A stretch of 64,000 bases of DNA from Chitinophaga nivalis (GTDB taxonomy: Bacteria; Bacteroidota; Bacteroidia; Chitinophagales; Chitinophagaceae). Made by a program: the position numbers and the translations under genes. Location: positions 2,772,301 through 2,836,300 of the forward strand of contig NZ_JAPDNR010000001.1 in the NCBI RefSeq assembly GCF_025989125.1, read 5' to 3'. Position 1 is the first letter of the stretch, and each line of letters starts with the position of its first letter. Below the pieces are notes generated by a model. The model was not told the origin of the DNA. It made no database searches and worked only from the letters and a program-made list of their open reading frames with translations. Below, piece after piece: positions 1 through 8,765 of this stretch.

Positions 1-254
1 AAAGGACTGAAGAAATAAACAACACTCCACCCGAGTTCATAGATCCAGTTGAAAAAAGTAAATCTTCCAAAAACACCCAGTTCGGTACTATGGTCATCAT
101 CTTCCAGCATCCGTCTTAATCCCTTGGTAAGTAAACGTGCGCGGGTGTTGAAAATACGGGCCAGTAGTTCCTGCAGGATAGATGCCAGTAAACTATATAA
201 CAGGTAGATGAAGATCAGGCCCAATGCAACATCTATGGCCAGGTTATTAAACAT
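1..254 (-). CDS. Membrane protein of unknown function, 3' part cut by the window edge
   Basis: An open frame starts at the ATG at 254 (complement) and runs off the window, giving 84 codons with no stop. Residues about 5-32 are a strongly hydrophobic helix (ALGLIFIYLLYSLLASIL) followed by a basic stretch with ARIFNTRARLLTKGLRRML. This pattern matches the N-terminus of a widespread uncharacterised bacterial membrane protein in which one anchor helix is followed by a conserved 'RAKxLxKGIRxLL'-like segment; that comparison is from memory. It is transcribed away from the gene at 384. Function is unknown. The frame is clean and codon use looks like its neighbours, so I trust it as a gene. Confidence 0.65.
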   Translation of the reverse strand, partial: MFNNLAIDVALGLIFIYLLYSLLASILQELLARIFNTRARLLTKGLRRMLEDDDHSTELGVFGRFTFFNWIYELGWSVVYFFSP

Positions 255-337
255 AAGGATAGGTATTAAGTTGGCGTACAGGCATAAATTTAAATATTCT
301 TACGAAGATAGTGTAGCAGGACGCAATGTATTTGTAA

Positions 338-367
338 TTTGCAATTACCTAAGCCGTTTTATATTTG
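338..367 (+). promoter_or_regulatory. Bacteroidota-type promoter of the secreted protein gene at 384
   Basis: TTTG at 338-341, an 18-nt spacer, then TATATTTG at 360-367. This fits the Bacteroidota sigma-70 consensus (TTTG, about 19 nt, TAnnTTTG). The predicted start of transcription is about 5-8 nt after 367, leaving a leader of roughly 10 nt before the ATG at 384. It also argues against the upstream in-frame ATG at 339, which lies inside the promoter. Confidence 0.6.
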
Positions 368-383
368 TAAACATTTTATTCTT

Positions 384-1184
384 ATGATACGTAAATACCT
401 ATCCTTGTATTTGCTGTTAGCTATGGCCTTTAGCGCTACAGCCCAGATCAGTTACCGTGAAACGGAAAAAAAGTCGGTGCAGAAAGCTTACGACAGCAGC
501 ATGGCTTTTCAGCGCTTATCTGATGACATTGCCCCTATGACCCTCGTGGGGCAAACGATTACCTTTCTGAAACTGAATCCGAACAGACAGGTGAGAAACT
601 CAGAAGATTCCCTGCTGGAAAACGTGTATAAAAAAGGCGGGGTACTGATTCCCTACAAAAGCGTATTAAAAGGCGGACGCTTATATACCCCTTACCGTGC
701 CCTGGAAAATAAATCGTTTAAGATTATTGGTTGCGACAAAAAAGAAGAATCCGGGAAAACCCTGTGGGTATTTACCTTGCTGGACGATGCTTACAAATCG
801 CTGTATTACCAGGTATATGCCAATAACCTGAGCAATGCACCAGTAGTACTCAACGGGTATTACGAATGGCTGAAAAAAACGTATGTAGGGCAAAAACTTT
901 ACCTGCCACAGGGGGAACCCTTTAATGCCAAAACAGAAAATGTACTGGATAATAACAGAGAAATCGTACTCGATGAAACAGAAGTATTTTCCTGTGCGGA
1001 GATCTCCGTATTATTCACGGCAAAACAGAAGTACGGATTGCCTTACATTATTGCCAACAGCAACTTCAATGGAGAAGTGGCCATTGGCGTAGGTACCAAA
1101 AATGAATATCAGAGCGGCCCGTTACTGTCTGGTTTCTGGACGGAAAAACAATATGAAGAATATGTTGCCAGAAAAATAAAGTAA
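384..1184 (+). CDS. Secreted protein of unknown function
   Basis: 266 residues. I chose the ATG at 384 rather than the in-frame ATG at 339 because it begins a clean signal peptide (basic MIRK, hydrophobic YLSLYLLLAMAFSATA, cut before Q) and because 339 lies inside the promoter. The mature part has no motif I recognise: it is a mixed, Tyr- and Lys-rich soluble protein with only two Cys. It is probably periplasmic or surface located. It stands alone between its own promoter and a strong terminator, so it is likely monocistronic. Function unknown. Confidence 0.75.
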   Translation: MIRKYLSLYLLLAMAFSATAQISYRETEKKSVQKAYDSSMAFQRLSDDIAPMTLVGQTITFLKLNPNRQVRNSEDSLLENVYKKGGVLIPYKSVLKGGRLYTPYRALENKSFKIIGCDKKEESGKTLWVFTLLDDAYKSLYYQVYANNLSNAPVVLNGYYEWLKKTYVGQKLYLPQGEPFNAKTENVLDNNREIVLDETEVFSCAEISVLFTAKQKYGLPYIIANSNFNGEVAIGVGTKNEYQSGPLLSGFWTEKQYEEYVARKIK

Positions 1185-1212
1185 TAGCTATAGTAGACAA
1201 TTATTAGCGGAA

Positions 1213-1248
1213 AGGCGCCGGGATACATATGTCCCGGCGCCTTTTTTT
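1213..1248 (+). terminator. Intrinsic terminator after the secreted protein gene
   Basis: An 11-bp perfect GC-rich stem (AGGCGCCGGGA at 1213-1223 with its complement at 1232-1242), an 8-nt loop and a run of T to 1248. Confidence 0.85.
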
Positions 1249-1450
1249 ATGTTATCATGTTATAGAAGCTCCTGCGACTGCTAAACAATTTCGGTCAGCC
1301 GGATTAACTTTATGTGGTCTTAATTATTCTCTTGCGCGCTGTCATCCCGTTATTGCACTGTTATGGAAACAGGCTTAATCATACCAAAATCAAAACATAT
1401 TTTACCCTTAGGATTTAGTTAACCATTTATAAAACCCAAAATCTAGCATT

Positions 1451-2275
1451 ATGAAGCTCCCTATTAAATCACTGGTGTGCCTGGTCGTAGTTACCGGCAG
1501 TTGTATTTTCCAATCCTGTAAAAAAGATGCTACATCATCAGCAGCCCAACCAGATGCCATATCTGAAACCGTACTAGCCAAAATTCAGTCACAGGGGTAT
1601 AGTACACACGATGTGAAGAAAACCACAGATGGTTATCTGGTAGAAGGAGATATTTTCCTTTCTGCCGCAGCATTGGACAAAGTTGCGCTGAACACGCCTA
1701 TCCTGCGTGTTCCCAAAGGTGAACAATACCGGACAACCAACGTCATTGGTGGTTTGCCACGTGTGATTACAATATCTGTAACCGGTTTACCAGCTGCGTA
1801 TGGTACTGCTACCGATATTGCTATCCAACGTTATAATGCACTGGGGCTGCAACTTACCCTCCAACGGGTATCCAGCAACGGAGAAGTGGATATCCAGTAT
1901 GCCAGCCTGGGTTCCGGTATCCTCGGACAATCTGCCGGATTCCCTTCCAGCGCCGGGAATCCTCCCAGCCCTATCAAGCTGAATTCTGATGCCAATGCAT
2001 TAGGCAGTAACCCCAGCCAAAATTATCTGGCTACTGTAATTGCACATGAAATTGGCCACACTATTGGATTCCGTCATACCGACTACTTTAACCGTAACTA
2101 TAGCTGTGGTTGGTCCTGGTTTCCAAATGAAGGAGATGCGGGTGTAGGCGCGATCAACATTCCCGGTACGCCTACCAAAGAAGATCCTAATAGCTGGATG
2201 CTGGCTTGTATAGGCAATGGCGTAGACCGGCCGTTTAATGCAAACGACATCACCGCCCTGAATTATTTATATTAA
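1451..2275 (+). CDS. Lipoprotein zinc metallopeptidase, M57-like, protease domain only
   Basis: 274 residues. The N-terminus is a lipoprotein signal (hydrophobic LVCLVVVTGSCIF then lipobox FQSC with KKD after the Cys). A pro-region follows (SQGYSTHDVKKTTDGYLVEGDIFLS), then the catalytic domain with HEIGHTIGFRHTDY. In that motif His199, Glu200 and His203 plus the later His form the zinc site expected of the dual-action HEIGH (M57) type. It is probably a membrane-anchored, secreted endopeptidase. It is the first of four tandem paralogues, and its stop falls just after the ALNYLY segment, exactly where the other three continue into a lectin domain. So it is either the ancestral short form or has lost the lectin. 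Confidence 0.85.
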   Translation: MKLPIKSLVCLVVVTGSCIFQSCKKDATSSAAQPDAISETVLAKIQSQGYSTHDVKKTTDGYLVEGDIFLSAAALDKVALNTPILRVPKGEQYRTTNVIGGLPRVITISVTGLPAAYGTATDIAIQRYNALGLQLTLQRVSSNGEVDIQYASLGSGILGQSAGFPSSAGNPPSPIKLNSDANALGSNPSQNYLATVIAHEIGHTIGFRHTDYFNRNYSCGWSWFPNEGDAGVGAINIPGTPTKEDPNSWMLACIGNGVDRPFNANDITALNYLY

Positions 2276-2345
2276 GCACTTAAAAACTGTTGGTAAATGC
2301 CTGTGAAAAAAACTGACAGTATATAGGTGTGTAATTGCTTTACAG

Positions 2346-2375
2346 AAAACACCGGCATCGTTATGCCGGTGTTTT
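2346..2375 (+). terminator. Terminator after the first M57-like gene
   Basis: A perfect 13-bp inverted repeat (AAAACACCGGCAT, loop CGTT, complement ending GTGTTTT). With A and T at its two ends it could act in both directions. Confidence 0.8.
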
Positions 2376-2492
2376 CCCGGATAAGGTAAAATCTGTTGAA
2401 GTACCCGCCCTGGTACAATCGTACGAATATATGTTATGCCAGGATGTTGGTGGTGATTTCCTTCTAGTTATTATTCATCCAAAACTATCTGC

Positions 2493-3767
2493 ATGAAATC
2501 CTGTTTAAAAACAGTGCTTTACCTGTTCCTGTTGGCAAGTGGCCTGGTGTTGCCTGCCTGTAAAAAAGAATCACAGCCAGCTGCTGACACAGACGTGGCT
2601 ATTCCGGAGCTTACCCTGTTAAAAATCAAAGCCCAGGGATACAGTACCTATGATGTAAAGAAAACGTCCGGCGGCTACATCGTGGAAGGAGATATTTTTC
2701 TATCAGATGCGGAATTGGCCAAAACAGCTGCCTCGCCTTCTCCCATTTTACGGGTTGCTAAAAGTGAGCAATACCGTACCAATAACCTGATTACAGGTTT
2801 ACCCCGGACATTTACCGTATCTGTGACTAATCTCCCCGCTATTTATGCGGATGCTACCAATGCGGCATTGGGGCGTTTTAATGACCTCGCGCTACAAATC
2901 AACTTCCGGTTGGTAGCGAGTGGGGGAGATATTAATATTGAGTATGCCAATCTGGGTGCCGGTGTATTGGGGCGTTCCGCCGGTTTCCCTACCAGCAGCG
3001 GCAATCCACCCAGCCCTATTTTATTGAATTCGAATGCCGATGCACTGGGCAGTAATCCCAACCGGGATTACCTGATGACGGTCATCGCCCATGAAATTGG
3101 CCACACGATTGGTTTCCGGCATACGGATTATTTTAACCGCAATTACAGTTGCGGTTGGTCACCCAGCCCCAATGAAGGAGATGCAGGAGTGGGTGCTATT
3201 TATATTCCCGGTACTGCTGCTTCAGAAGACCCCAACAGCTGGATGCTGGCCTGTATTGGCACGGGTGTTAACCGTCCCTTTAACAGCAATGACGTGGCTG
3301 CATTGAAGTATCTGTATGGTAGCCCCAATATTGCACCTATTGCGAACGGTACTTATAAAGTAATTAATGTCAAAAGCGGGAAAGCGCTGGATGTAGCGGG
3401 TTCGGCTACTACAGACGGTCCCCGTATCATTCAGCAAACCAGTTCGGGCAGTGCCAGTCAGCGATGGGTATTTACTTACCTGGGAGGGAGTTACTATAAG
3501 ATGATCAATGTGAATAGTGGAAAGTCTACGGATGTAGCCGGCGCTTATCTGCATGATGGGGCTGATCTTATTCAGTATACCTATGGATATGCGCTGAATC
3601 AGCAATGGAAAATAGTGGCAAACGGAGACGGAACTTTCACGATACTAAGCCGTAATTCAAATAAAGCGGTAGAGGTGTACGGCGGATCTGTGGATGACGG
3701 CGGAATAATTGTACAGTGGACACCTAATGGTGGCACCCATCAACGTTGGTATATACAACCTGCCTGA
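2493..3767 (+). CDS. Lipoprotein M57-like metallopeptidase with C-terminal ricin-type lectin domain
   Basis: 424 residues. Order: lipoprotein signal with lipobox LPAC followed by KKES; a pro-region carrying GYSTYDVKKTSGGYIVEGDIF; a catalytic domain with HEIGHTIGFRHTDY starting at His200; then from about residue 285 a beta-trefoil lectin of three repeats. Each repeat has a 'sGKaLDVaG' start and an aromatic end (SQRWVF, NQQWKI, HQRWYI), the QxW signature of ricin-B-like lectins. The lectin probably targets the protease to glycan-bearing substrates or surfaces. It is the second of four paralogues. The lectin copy here is the most diverged of the three (for example STDVAG where the others have LDVYG). 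Confidence 0.85.
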   Translation: MKSCLKTVLYLFLLASGLVLPACKKESQPAADTDVAIPELTLLKIKAQGYSTYDVKKTSGGYIVEGDIFLSDAELAKTAASPSPILRVAKSEQYRTNNLITGLPRTFTVSVTNLPAIYADATNAALGRFNDLALQINFRLVASGGDINIEYANLGAGVLGRSAGFPTSSGNPPSPILLNSNADALGSNPNRDYLMTVIAHEIGHTIGFRHTDYFNRNYSCGWSPSPNEGDAGVGAIYIPGTAASEDPNSWMLACIGTGVNRPFNSNDVAALKYLYGSPNIAPIANGTYKVINVKSGKALDVAGSATTDGPRIIQQTSSGSASQRWVFTYLGGSYYKMINVNSGKSTDVAGAYLHDGADLIQYTYGYALNQQWKIVANGDGTFTILSRNSNKAVEVYGGSVDDGGIIVQWTPNGGTHQRWYIQPA

Positions 3768-3883
3768 TCGTGATGGCAGTATGCAGCCAGACGTTGCTTA
3801 TTATAAAAACCGGCGCGCGTTACAAATGCCTGATGTGCGCTGGTCATTTGCTCTTTACCATTCTTCAACCAAAATGTTTACTT

Positions 3884-5152
3884 ATGAAATGTAAATTTAT
3901 TTTATGCCTGGCTGTTGTGGCAGGCAGTCTTATCTTTCAATCCTGTAAAAAGGAATCCCAGCCAGTGTTACCGGAAGATAGTAGTATCCCGGTGAACACC
4001 TTGTTAAAGATTAAAGAACTGGGATATAGTACTTATGACGTGAAAAAAACACCTGGCGGATATATTGCCGAAGGGGATATATTTTTGTCAGACGAAACAT
4101 TGGCTAATACAAGTATTACCCCATCTCCGCTTTTACGTATTGCCAAAAGTGAACAATACCGGACTACGAATCTGATCACAGGTTTGCCCAGGGTGATCAC
4201 GATTTCCGTGACCAACCTGCCGGGTACCTATACAACCGCTACTGATATTGCTATTGCACGCTACAACGCATTGGGCCTCCAGCTCACTTTTCAACGGGTG
4301 GCCAGCGGCGGACAGGTAAATATTGAATACGCCAGCCTGGGTGCGGGTGTATTAGGACGTTCTGCCGGCTTTCCTACCAGCGGTGGTAATCCACCCAGTC
4401 CTATTCAGCTGAATTCAGATGCGAATGCCCTGGGTAGTAATCCGAATGTGGATTATCTGGCTACGGTTATTGCTCACGAAATCGGCCATACTATAGGTTT
4501 CCGTCATACCGATTATTTTAACCGCAATTACAGCTGCGGCTGGTCACCCAGTCCGAACGAAGGCCAGGCTGGTGTTGGTGCGATCAACATTCCCGGCACG
4601 CCTACCGCCGAAGATCCCAACAGCTGGATGCTGGCTTGTATAGGCTCCGGCGTCAACCGGCCTTTCAACAACAATGATGTGGTGGCCCTGAACTTCCTGT
4701 ATGGTGGCGGTGGTACCAATCCTGTTGCGAATGGCAACTATAAAGTGATCAGTGTTAACAGCGGTAAAGCACTGGATATTTATGGCGCTTCTCAGGATGA
4801 TGGCGGCGATGCGGTACAGTGGACTTACCATGACGGGGCGAATCAGCAATGGACATTTACGTACCTGGGAAATGGTTATTATAAGATCACCAATATCAAT
4901 AGCGGTAAGGCATTGGATGTGTATGGCGCTTCTGTGGATGATGGTGCGAATGTGGTACAATGGACTTCCCATGGCGGCCCTAACCAGGAATGGAAAGTGG
5001 TAGCTAACGGGGATGGTTCATTTACCCTGTTGAGTCGTCATAGCAATAAAGCGCTGGATGTATATGGCGCTTCGCAGGATGATGGTGGTAATGTAGTGCA
5101 GTGGACTGCTCATGGAGGTAATAACCAGCGTTGGTATATTCAGCCTATCTGA
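3884..5152 (+). CDS. Lipoprotein M57-like metallopeptidase with C-terminal ricin-type lectin domain
   Basis: 422 residues from the ATG at 3884. The frame is open back to an in-frame ATG at 3746, but that part overlaps the previous gene and reads as non-signal sequence, while 3884 starts a normal lipoprotein signal (KFILCLAVVAGSLIF, lipobox FQSC, KKES). The catalytic HEIGH starts at His198. The C-terminal lectin has three nearly identical repeats with KALDIYGASQDDGG / KALDVYGASVDDGA / KALDVYGASQDDGG and NQQW, NQEW and NQRW motifs. The repeats are more alike here than in the 2493 gene, which suggests recent homogenisation. It is the third of four tandem paralogues. Confidence 0.85.
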   Translation: MKCKFILCLAVVAGSLIFQSCKKESQPVLPEDSSIPVNTLLKIKELGYSTYDVKKTPGGYIAEGDIFLSDETLANTSITPSPLLRIAKSEQYRTTNLITGLPRVITISVTNLPGTYTTATDIAIARYNALGLQLTFQRVASGGQVNIEYASLGAGVLGRSAGFPTSGGNPPSPIQLNSDANALGSNPNVDYLATVIAHEIGHTIGFRHTDYFNRNYSCGWSPSPNEGQAGVGAINIPGTPTAEDPNSWMLACIGSGVNRPFNNNDVVALNFLYGGGGTNPVANGNYKVISVNSGKALDIYGASQDDGGDAVQWTYHDGANQQWTFTYLGNGYYKITNINSGKALDVYGASVDDGANVVQWTSHGGPNQEWKVVANGDGSFTLLSRHSNKALDVYGASQDDGGNVVQWTAHGGNNQRWYIQPI

Positions 5153-5193
5153 TGGTGTGGTGCTATGTAAAATAAGTTTATCTTTTATAACAG

Positions 5194-5219
5194 CAGGAGG
5201 AATCAGAGGATTCCTCCTG
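5194..5219 (+). terminator. Hairpin between the third and fourth M57-like genes
   Basis: Perfect 11-bp stem CAGGAGGAATC, loop AGAG, complement. No T run follows, so termination would be weak; it may serve only as an mRNA 3' stabiliser or partial attenuator. Confidence 0.45.
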
Positions 5220-5262
5220 TGCTTTAGTCCCTTGTTATTGATCCCCTAATCATTTTTCATTT

Positions 5263-6537
5263 ATGAAATATACACATACAATCATCGCATGTCTGGTGAT
5301 GATAGCCGGTAGCTTGGTTTTTCAATCCTGTAAAAAGGAGTCACGGCCGGCAGTACCGGGTGACATGGGTATTCCGGAGCGCACTTTGTTAAAGATCAAA
5401 GAACTGGGTTATAGTACTTTTGATGTGAAAAAAACACCCGGTGGATATATTGCGGAAGGAGATATTTTTTTGTCGGATGAAGCATTGGTTAAAACCAGTA
5501 TTACCCCATCTCCGCTTTTACGTATAGCCAAAAGTGAACAATACCGGACGAACAATCTGATCACCGGTTTACCCCGGGTGATTACTATTTCGGTAACGAA
5601 TCTACCGGCTATTTATGCAACAGCTACCGATATAGCTATCTCACGTTACAACGCATTGGGACTGCAGCTTACCTTTCAACGGGTGGCCGGTGGTGGTCAG
5701 GTAAATATTGAGTACGCCAGTCTGGGATCTGGTGTGTTAGGTCGCTCTGCCGGATTTCCCAACAGCAGCGGTAATCCGCCCAGCCCTATTCAGCTGAATG
5801 CCGATGCCAATGGATTGGGCAGTAGTCCGGATGTAAACTATCTGGCAACCGTGATAGCCCATGAAATAGGGCATACGATTGGTTTCCGTCATACGGATTA
5901 TTTTAATCGCACGTATAGCTGCGGCTGGTCGCCCTATCCCAATGAAGGCGATGCCGGCGTAGGGGCAATCAATATTCCGGGTACGCCTGCCGCAGAAGAT
6001 CCCAACAGTTGGATGCTGGCCTGTATAGGGTCTGGTAGCAACCGGCCTTTTAACAACAATGATATCATTGCCCTGAATTATCTGTACAATGGCGGTGGTA
6101 CCAACCCTGTTCCCGACGGGACCTATAAGATAATCAGTGTTCATAGCGGCAAGGCATTGGATGTATATAACGCTTCTGTAGCTGATGGAGGTATTGTTGT
6201 ACAGTGGACGTATGCCGGCGTGAGAAACCAGCAATGGGTGTTTACGTACCTGGGAAATGGTTTCTATAAAATTGCCAGTGTGCACAGTGGTAAAGTATTG
6301 GATGTGTACGGCGCTGCTACGGATAATGGCGGAGAGGTGGTACAGTGGGCCTTCGCGGGTGTTGGTAACCAGCAATGGAAAGTGGAAGCCAACGGGGATG
6401 GTTCATTCAGGTTGCTGAGTCGTCACAGCAATAAAGCGTTGGACGTATATGGCGCTTCGCAGGATAATGGTGGTAAAGTAGTGCAGTGGACGTATGCCGG
6501 AGTGGCCAATCAGCGTTGGTATATTCAACCCATCTGA
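5263..6537 (+). CDS. Lipoprotein M57-like metallopeptidase with C-terminal ricin-type lectin domain
   Basis: 424 residues, same plan as the 3884 product: signal peptide with lipobox FQSC then KKES, pro-region GYSTFDVKKTPGGYIAEGDIF, HEIGHTIGFRHTDY from His200, and a three-repeat beta-trefoil lectin with NQQW, NQQW and NQRW. Compared with the 3884 product most differences lie in the lectin repeats (TYAGVRNQQW against TYHDGANQQW), so binding preference may differ while the protease is kept. It is the last of the four paralogues, followed by a strong terminator. Confidence 0.85.
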   Translation: MKYTHTIIACLVMIAGSLVFQSCKKESRPAVPGDMGIPERTLLKIKELGYSTFDVKKTPGGYIAEGDIFLSDEALVKTSITPSPLLRIAKSEQYRTNNLITGLPRVITISVTNLPAIYATATDIAISRYNALGLQLTFQRVAGGGQVNIEYASLGSGVLGRSAGFPNSSGNPPSPIQLNADANGLGSSPDVNYLATVIAHEIGHTIGFRHTDYFNRTYSCGWSPYPNEGDAGVGAINIPGTPAAEDPNSWMLACIGSGSNRPFNNNDIIALNYLYNGGGTNPVPDGTYKIISVHSGKALDVYNASVADGGIVVQWTYAGVRNQQWVFTYLGNGFYKIASVHSGKVLDVYGAATDNGGEVVQWAFAGVGNQQWKVEANGDGSFRLLSRHSNKALDVYGASQDNGGKVVQWTYAGVANQRWYIQPI

Positions 6538-6543
6538 TAAATG

Positions 6544-6592
6544 ATAAAGCCCGCAGATAACAATGATCTTGTTACCAGCGGGCTTTATTTTT
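6544..6592 (+). terminator. Terminator between the convergent M57-like and ATP-grasp genes
   Basis: An 11-bp stem ATAAAGCCCGC (6544-6554) pairs with GCGGGCTTTAT (6578-6588), with an inner TAACAA/TTGTTA stem and ATTTTT after it. It serves the plus-strand gene ending at 6537 and may also end the minus-strand operon. Confidence 0.75.
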
Positions 6593-6606
6593 ATGCAGAT
6601 AAGATT

Positions 6607-7803
6607 TTATGGTTGCTCAAAAAAACAACAGCTGCCACCTACCCAGGTATCCTGGCTGTTAAATCCTACGCCAATCATCTTCCCTTTACTGATTCTGGCC
6701 AGGTTATGTACCAGCATCGGCCGGGCAGCGCCATCCGGCCATACATACATCATCCGCAGTTCACAGATGGCAGGGCCGTCAGGAGTAGCGATAGCAGGCG
6801 CATATTTTACTTTATGTTGCAGTATCCAGTTTTCCGGATCTTTTATATTATCCAGATCAGCCTGCGTAACATCTATCAGTACGCCTTGTCCGGCAAAAGA
6901 GAACAAAGGTTTTAATACATAATTTTCCAGGTCTGTGGGAATCACCGGCAGTTCATGCAGGAACCAGCTTTTAGGCACATATTCGCTGTGTATAAAAGGC
7001 ATGATGTATTTGCTGATGCGGTAAAACCAGTTGGGATGGGTGATCCATTCCACATCAAGATCCTGAAACAGGTTGACATATTCACCGAGACTGTCTGCCT
7101 GTCTTTGCAGGTCGTCAAAAATAATCCGGTTATATATTTTGCGGATGGGCGTTTTGACGCCATCTCTCAGATAAAATAATTGTTTTCCTTCCTGTATCAA
7201 TGCTGTCAGACAGACAGTTTTAATACCCAACGCTTTTTCCGTACAATGAAAATCGATGCGTGTTTTTTGTTCTTCCGGTTTTACTTCCAGCAGAATCACT
7301 TCTTCCGGTGCTGTATCGCCCACAATTACGTCGCGAAGCAGCTGGTAATAGGTTGTTTCATCCAGACCATTGAAAAAGTTGGAGAGAGATGCCGGGATAT
7401 CAAAGTGTGTTTTGAACTGCCGGGCCATCACTTCCTGAAAAGCGTACATGGTGGGAAAACCCTGTAGTTCTATCAGCTGGGGCACCAGCGAGCCATCTTC
7501 CGCGTGGCATACCGCAAAGTCGATGACGATAAAATGCGGATGATCATTTTCCCGCGGCACTTTTAGAGCAGCGGGTATAGCATCGCGGGTAATGGTTTTA
7601 AAGTCGGGGCGCAATAACACATTGACGATTTCCTCACATACCTGTATCAGTTTACCGGTGAGATCAGCCGGTATAAAGACAGGGGTTTCCGCTACGCGGA
7701 AAGCCGGACTGATGCCTGCATCCTGCGCAATGCCTGCCAGGAATTGCTGATATTTTTCCGGGGTAAACTGTTGATTATAGGAGGTTCTGATAGCAGTGAT
7801 CAT
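6607..7803 (-). CDS. ATP-grasp-type ligase of unknown substrate (last gene of the ligase cluster)
   Basis: 398 residues. The C-terminal part looks like an ATP-grasp nucleotide site: VLKPLFSFAGQGV near residues 296-308 supplies the lysine and Gly-rich loop. It is followed by WILQHKVKY (hinge strand), CELRMMYVW (metal-binding acidic strand) and RISKGKMIGVGFNSQDTWVGG. The N-terminal half, with PQLIELQGFPTMYAFQ, recalls glutathionylspermidine-synthase-like ligases. It is expected to join a carboxylate to an amine using ATP; substrates are unknown. It lies 12 nt downstream of the amidotransferase-like gene and is surely co-transcribed with it. It is a different subfamily from the other ATP-grasp gene of the cluster (9997-11070), so each may perform a distinct coupling. 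Confidence 0.65.
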   Translation of the reverse strand: MITAIRTSYNQQFTPEKYQQFLAGIAQDAGISPAFRVAETPVFIPADLTGKLIQVCEEIVNVLLRPDFKTITRDAIPAALKVPRENDHPHFIVIDFAVCHAEDGSLVPQLIELQGFPTMYAFQEVMARQFKTHFDIPASLSNFFNGLDETTYYQLLRDVIVGDTAPEEVILLEVKPEEQKTRIDFHCTEKALGIKTVCLTALIQEGKQLFYLRDGVKTPIRKIYNRIIFDDLQRQADSLGEYVNLFQDLDVEWITHPNWFYRISKYIMPFIHSEYVPKSWFLHELPVIPTDLENYVLKPLFSFAGQGVLIDVTQADLDNIKDPENWILQHKVKYAPAIATPDGPAICELRMMYVWPDGAARPMLVHNLARISKGKMIGVGFNSQDTWVGGSCCFFEQP

Positions 7804-7815
7804 AATAGGTACAAA

Positions 7816-8712
7816 TTAAAAGAACGAGTGCTCGTTGTCGGTATGCGATGCTACCTGTTCCAGTCGTTCAATAGCCGCCAGTCTGTCGGAGAGGCAGCCA
7901 TAGATGGCATAATCCAGGAAAGCGGTAATGAAGCGGTCATGGGTGAGCATGATCTTATCGGGATCGGTGAGTTGTTGAATCATACTGTTGTACTTTTCCT
8001 CTCCGTGATGATCGGTGACCTGTTTTTTCTTTTCTTCCTGCAGCAGATACATGTGCATACCGGCAGCATCGGCTTCGGGATGAAATTGGGTACCTATGAA
8101 GTGGTCGTTGAAGCGAATGGCCATGGTAGCACGTTCCAGCGGCACGTGTGGCCTTTCTTTTTCCAGCGCCAATACGCGAGCGCCCATGGCGGCCAGGTTG
8201 TCGTAGTTCAGTTCTATCACCTGCCAGTTACGGCTGTCTACAATGTAAAAAGGATCGGGGAGTGCACCGAATACTTTTTCCTGCAGGCCAGCTTCTGTTT
8301 TATGTACCGGGAAAACCCCGAATGCGGGGGATTTACGTTTGCACACATTCCCCAGTTTATAATAACGGCACATAATCTGGTAGGAATGGCAGATAAAGAA
8401 CATGGGTTTCTTTTGTGCCTGGGTATGATTCCATTCGAGCAGTGCTTCCACGAGGGAGAAATAGGCTTTTTCCCAATCACTTCCTTCGCTGTCTACCGGG
8501 CTGCCAGGGCCGCCGGTAGAGATATAGATATCGTAGGAAGTGTCGGGCACCTGTTGTTGCTGCCGTACTTCAAATTCATCAAATTGCAGGTCGAGTGCGT
8601 GCATGGTGGCATATTGCAGCAATATCTCCCGGATACAGCGCATACCTTCATTCGGCACACCTTCATACATATCCAGCACCGCTACCTTCCAGCTGTTTTT
8701 AATTGGATGCAT
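7816..8712 (-). CDS. Class I glutamine-amidotransferase-like protein
   Basis: 298 residues with the full class I triad: STGGPGSP (oxyanion strand, about 65-72), the nucleophile in FFICHSYQ (Cys108) and GTQFHPEAD with His211 and Glu213. The domain covers about residues 10-215; a helical tail of roughly 80 residues follows. No synthetase domain is fused, so it either feeds ammonia to a neighbouring ligase or acts as a gamma-glutamyl hydrolase/peptidase, as some free-standing members do. It starts at the ATG at 8712 and appears to have its own promoter, carrying a palindrome, only 4 nt upstream. Confidence 0.8.
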   Translation of the reverse strand: MHPIKNSWKVAVLDMYEGVPNEGMRCIREILLQYATMHALDLQFDEFEVRQQQQVPDTSYDIYISTGGPGSPVDSEGSDWEKAYFSLVEALLEWNHTQAQKKPMFFICHSYQIMCRYYKLGNVCKRKSPAFGVFPVHKTEAGLQEKVFGALPDPFYIVDSRNWQVIELNYDNLAAMGARVLALEKERPHVPLERATMAIRFNDHFIGTQFHPEADAAGMHMYLLQEEKKKQVTDHHGEEKYNSMIQQLTDPDKIMLTHDRFITAFLDYAIYGCLSDRLAAIERLEQVASHTDNEHSFF

Positions 8713-8716
8713 ACGG

Positions 8717-8747
8717 CAAAATTACGCATAATGCGTAAAAGCATAAA
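8717..8747 (-). promoter_or_regulatory. Promoter of the amidotransferase-like gene with an operator-like palindrome
   Basis: Read on the minus strand: TTTA (8747-8744), a 19-nt spacer, TAATTTTG (8724-8717), then 4 nt and the ATG. The spacer holds a perfect 8+1+8 palindrome, TTACGCATAATGCGTAA (8722-8738), placed as a repressor operator would be. The spacing implies a transcript with almost no leader. Confidence 0.5.
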
Positions 8748-8765
8748 GTGTAAAAGCTTTCTGGT

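Noticed and set aside
3746..3883. N-terminal extension of the third metallopeptidase
   Set aside because: It overlaps the previous gene's end and lacks a signal; the ATG at 3884 starts a proper lipoprotein signal peptide like its paralogues.
6541..6922. Plus-strand ORFs after the last metallopeptidase gene
   Set aside because: They are opposite the end of the ATP-grasp gene and cross its terminator; no coding features.
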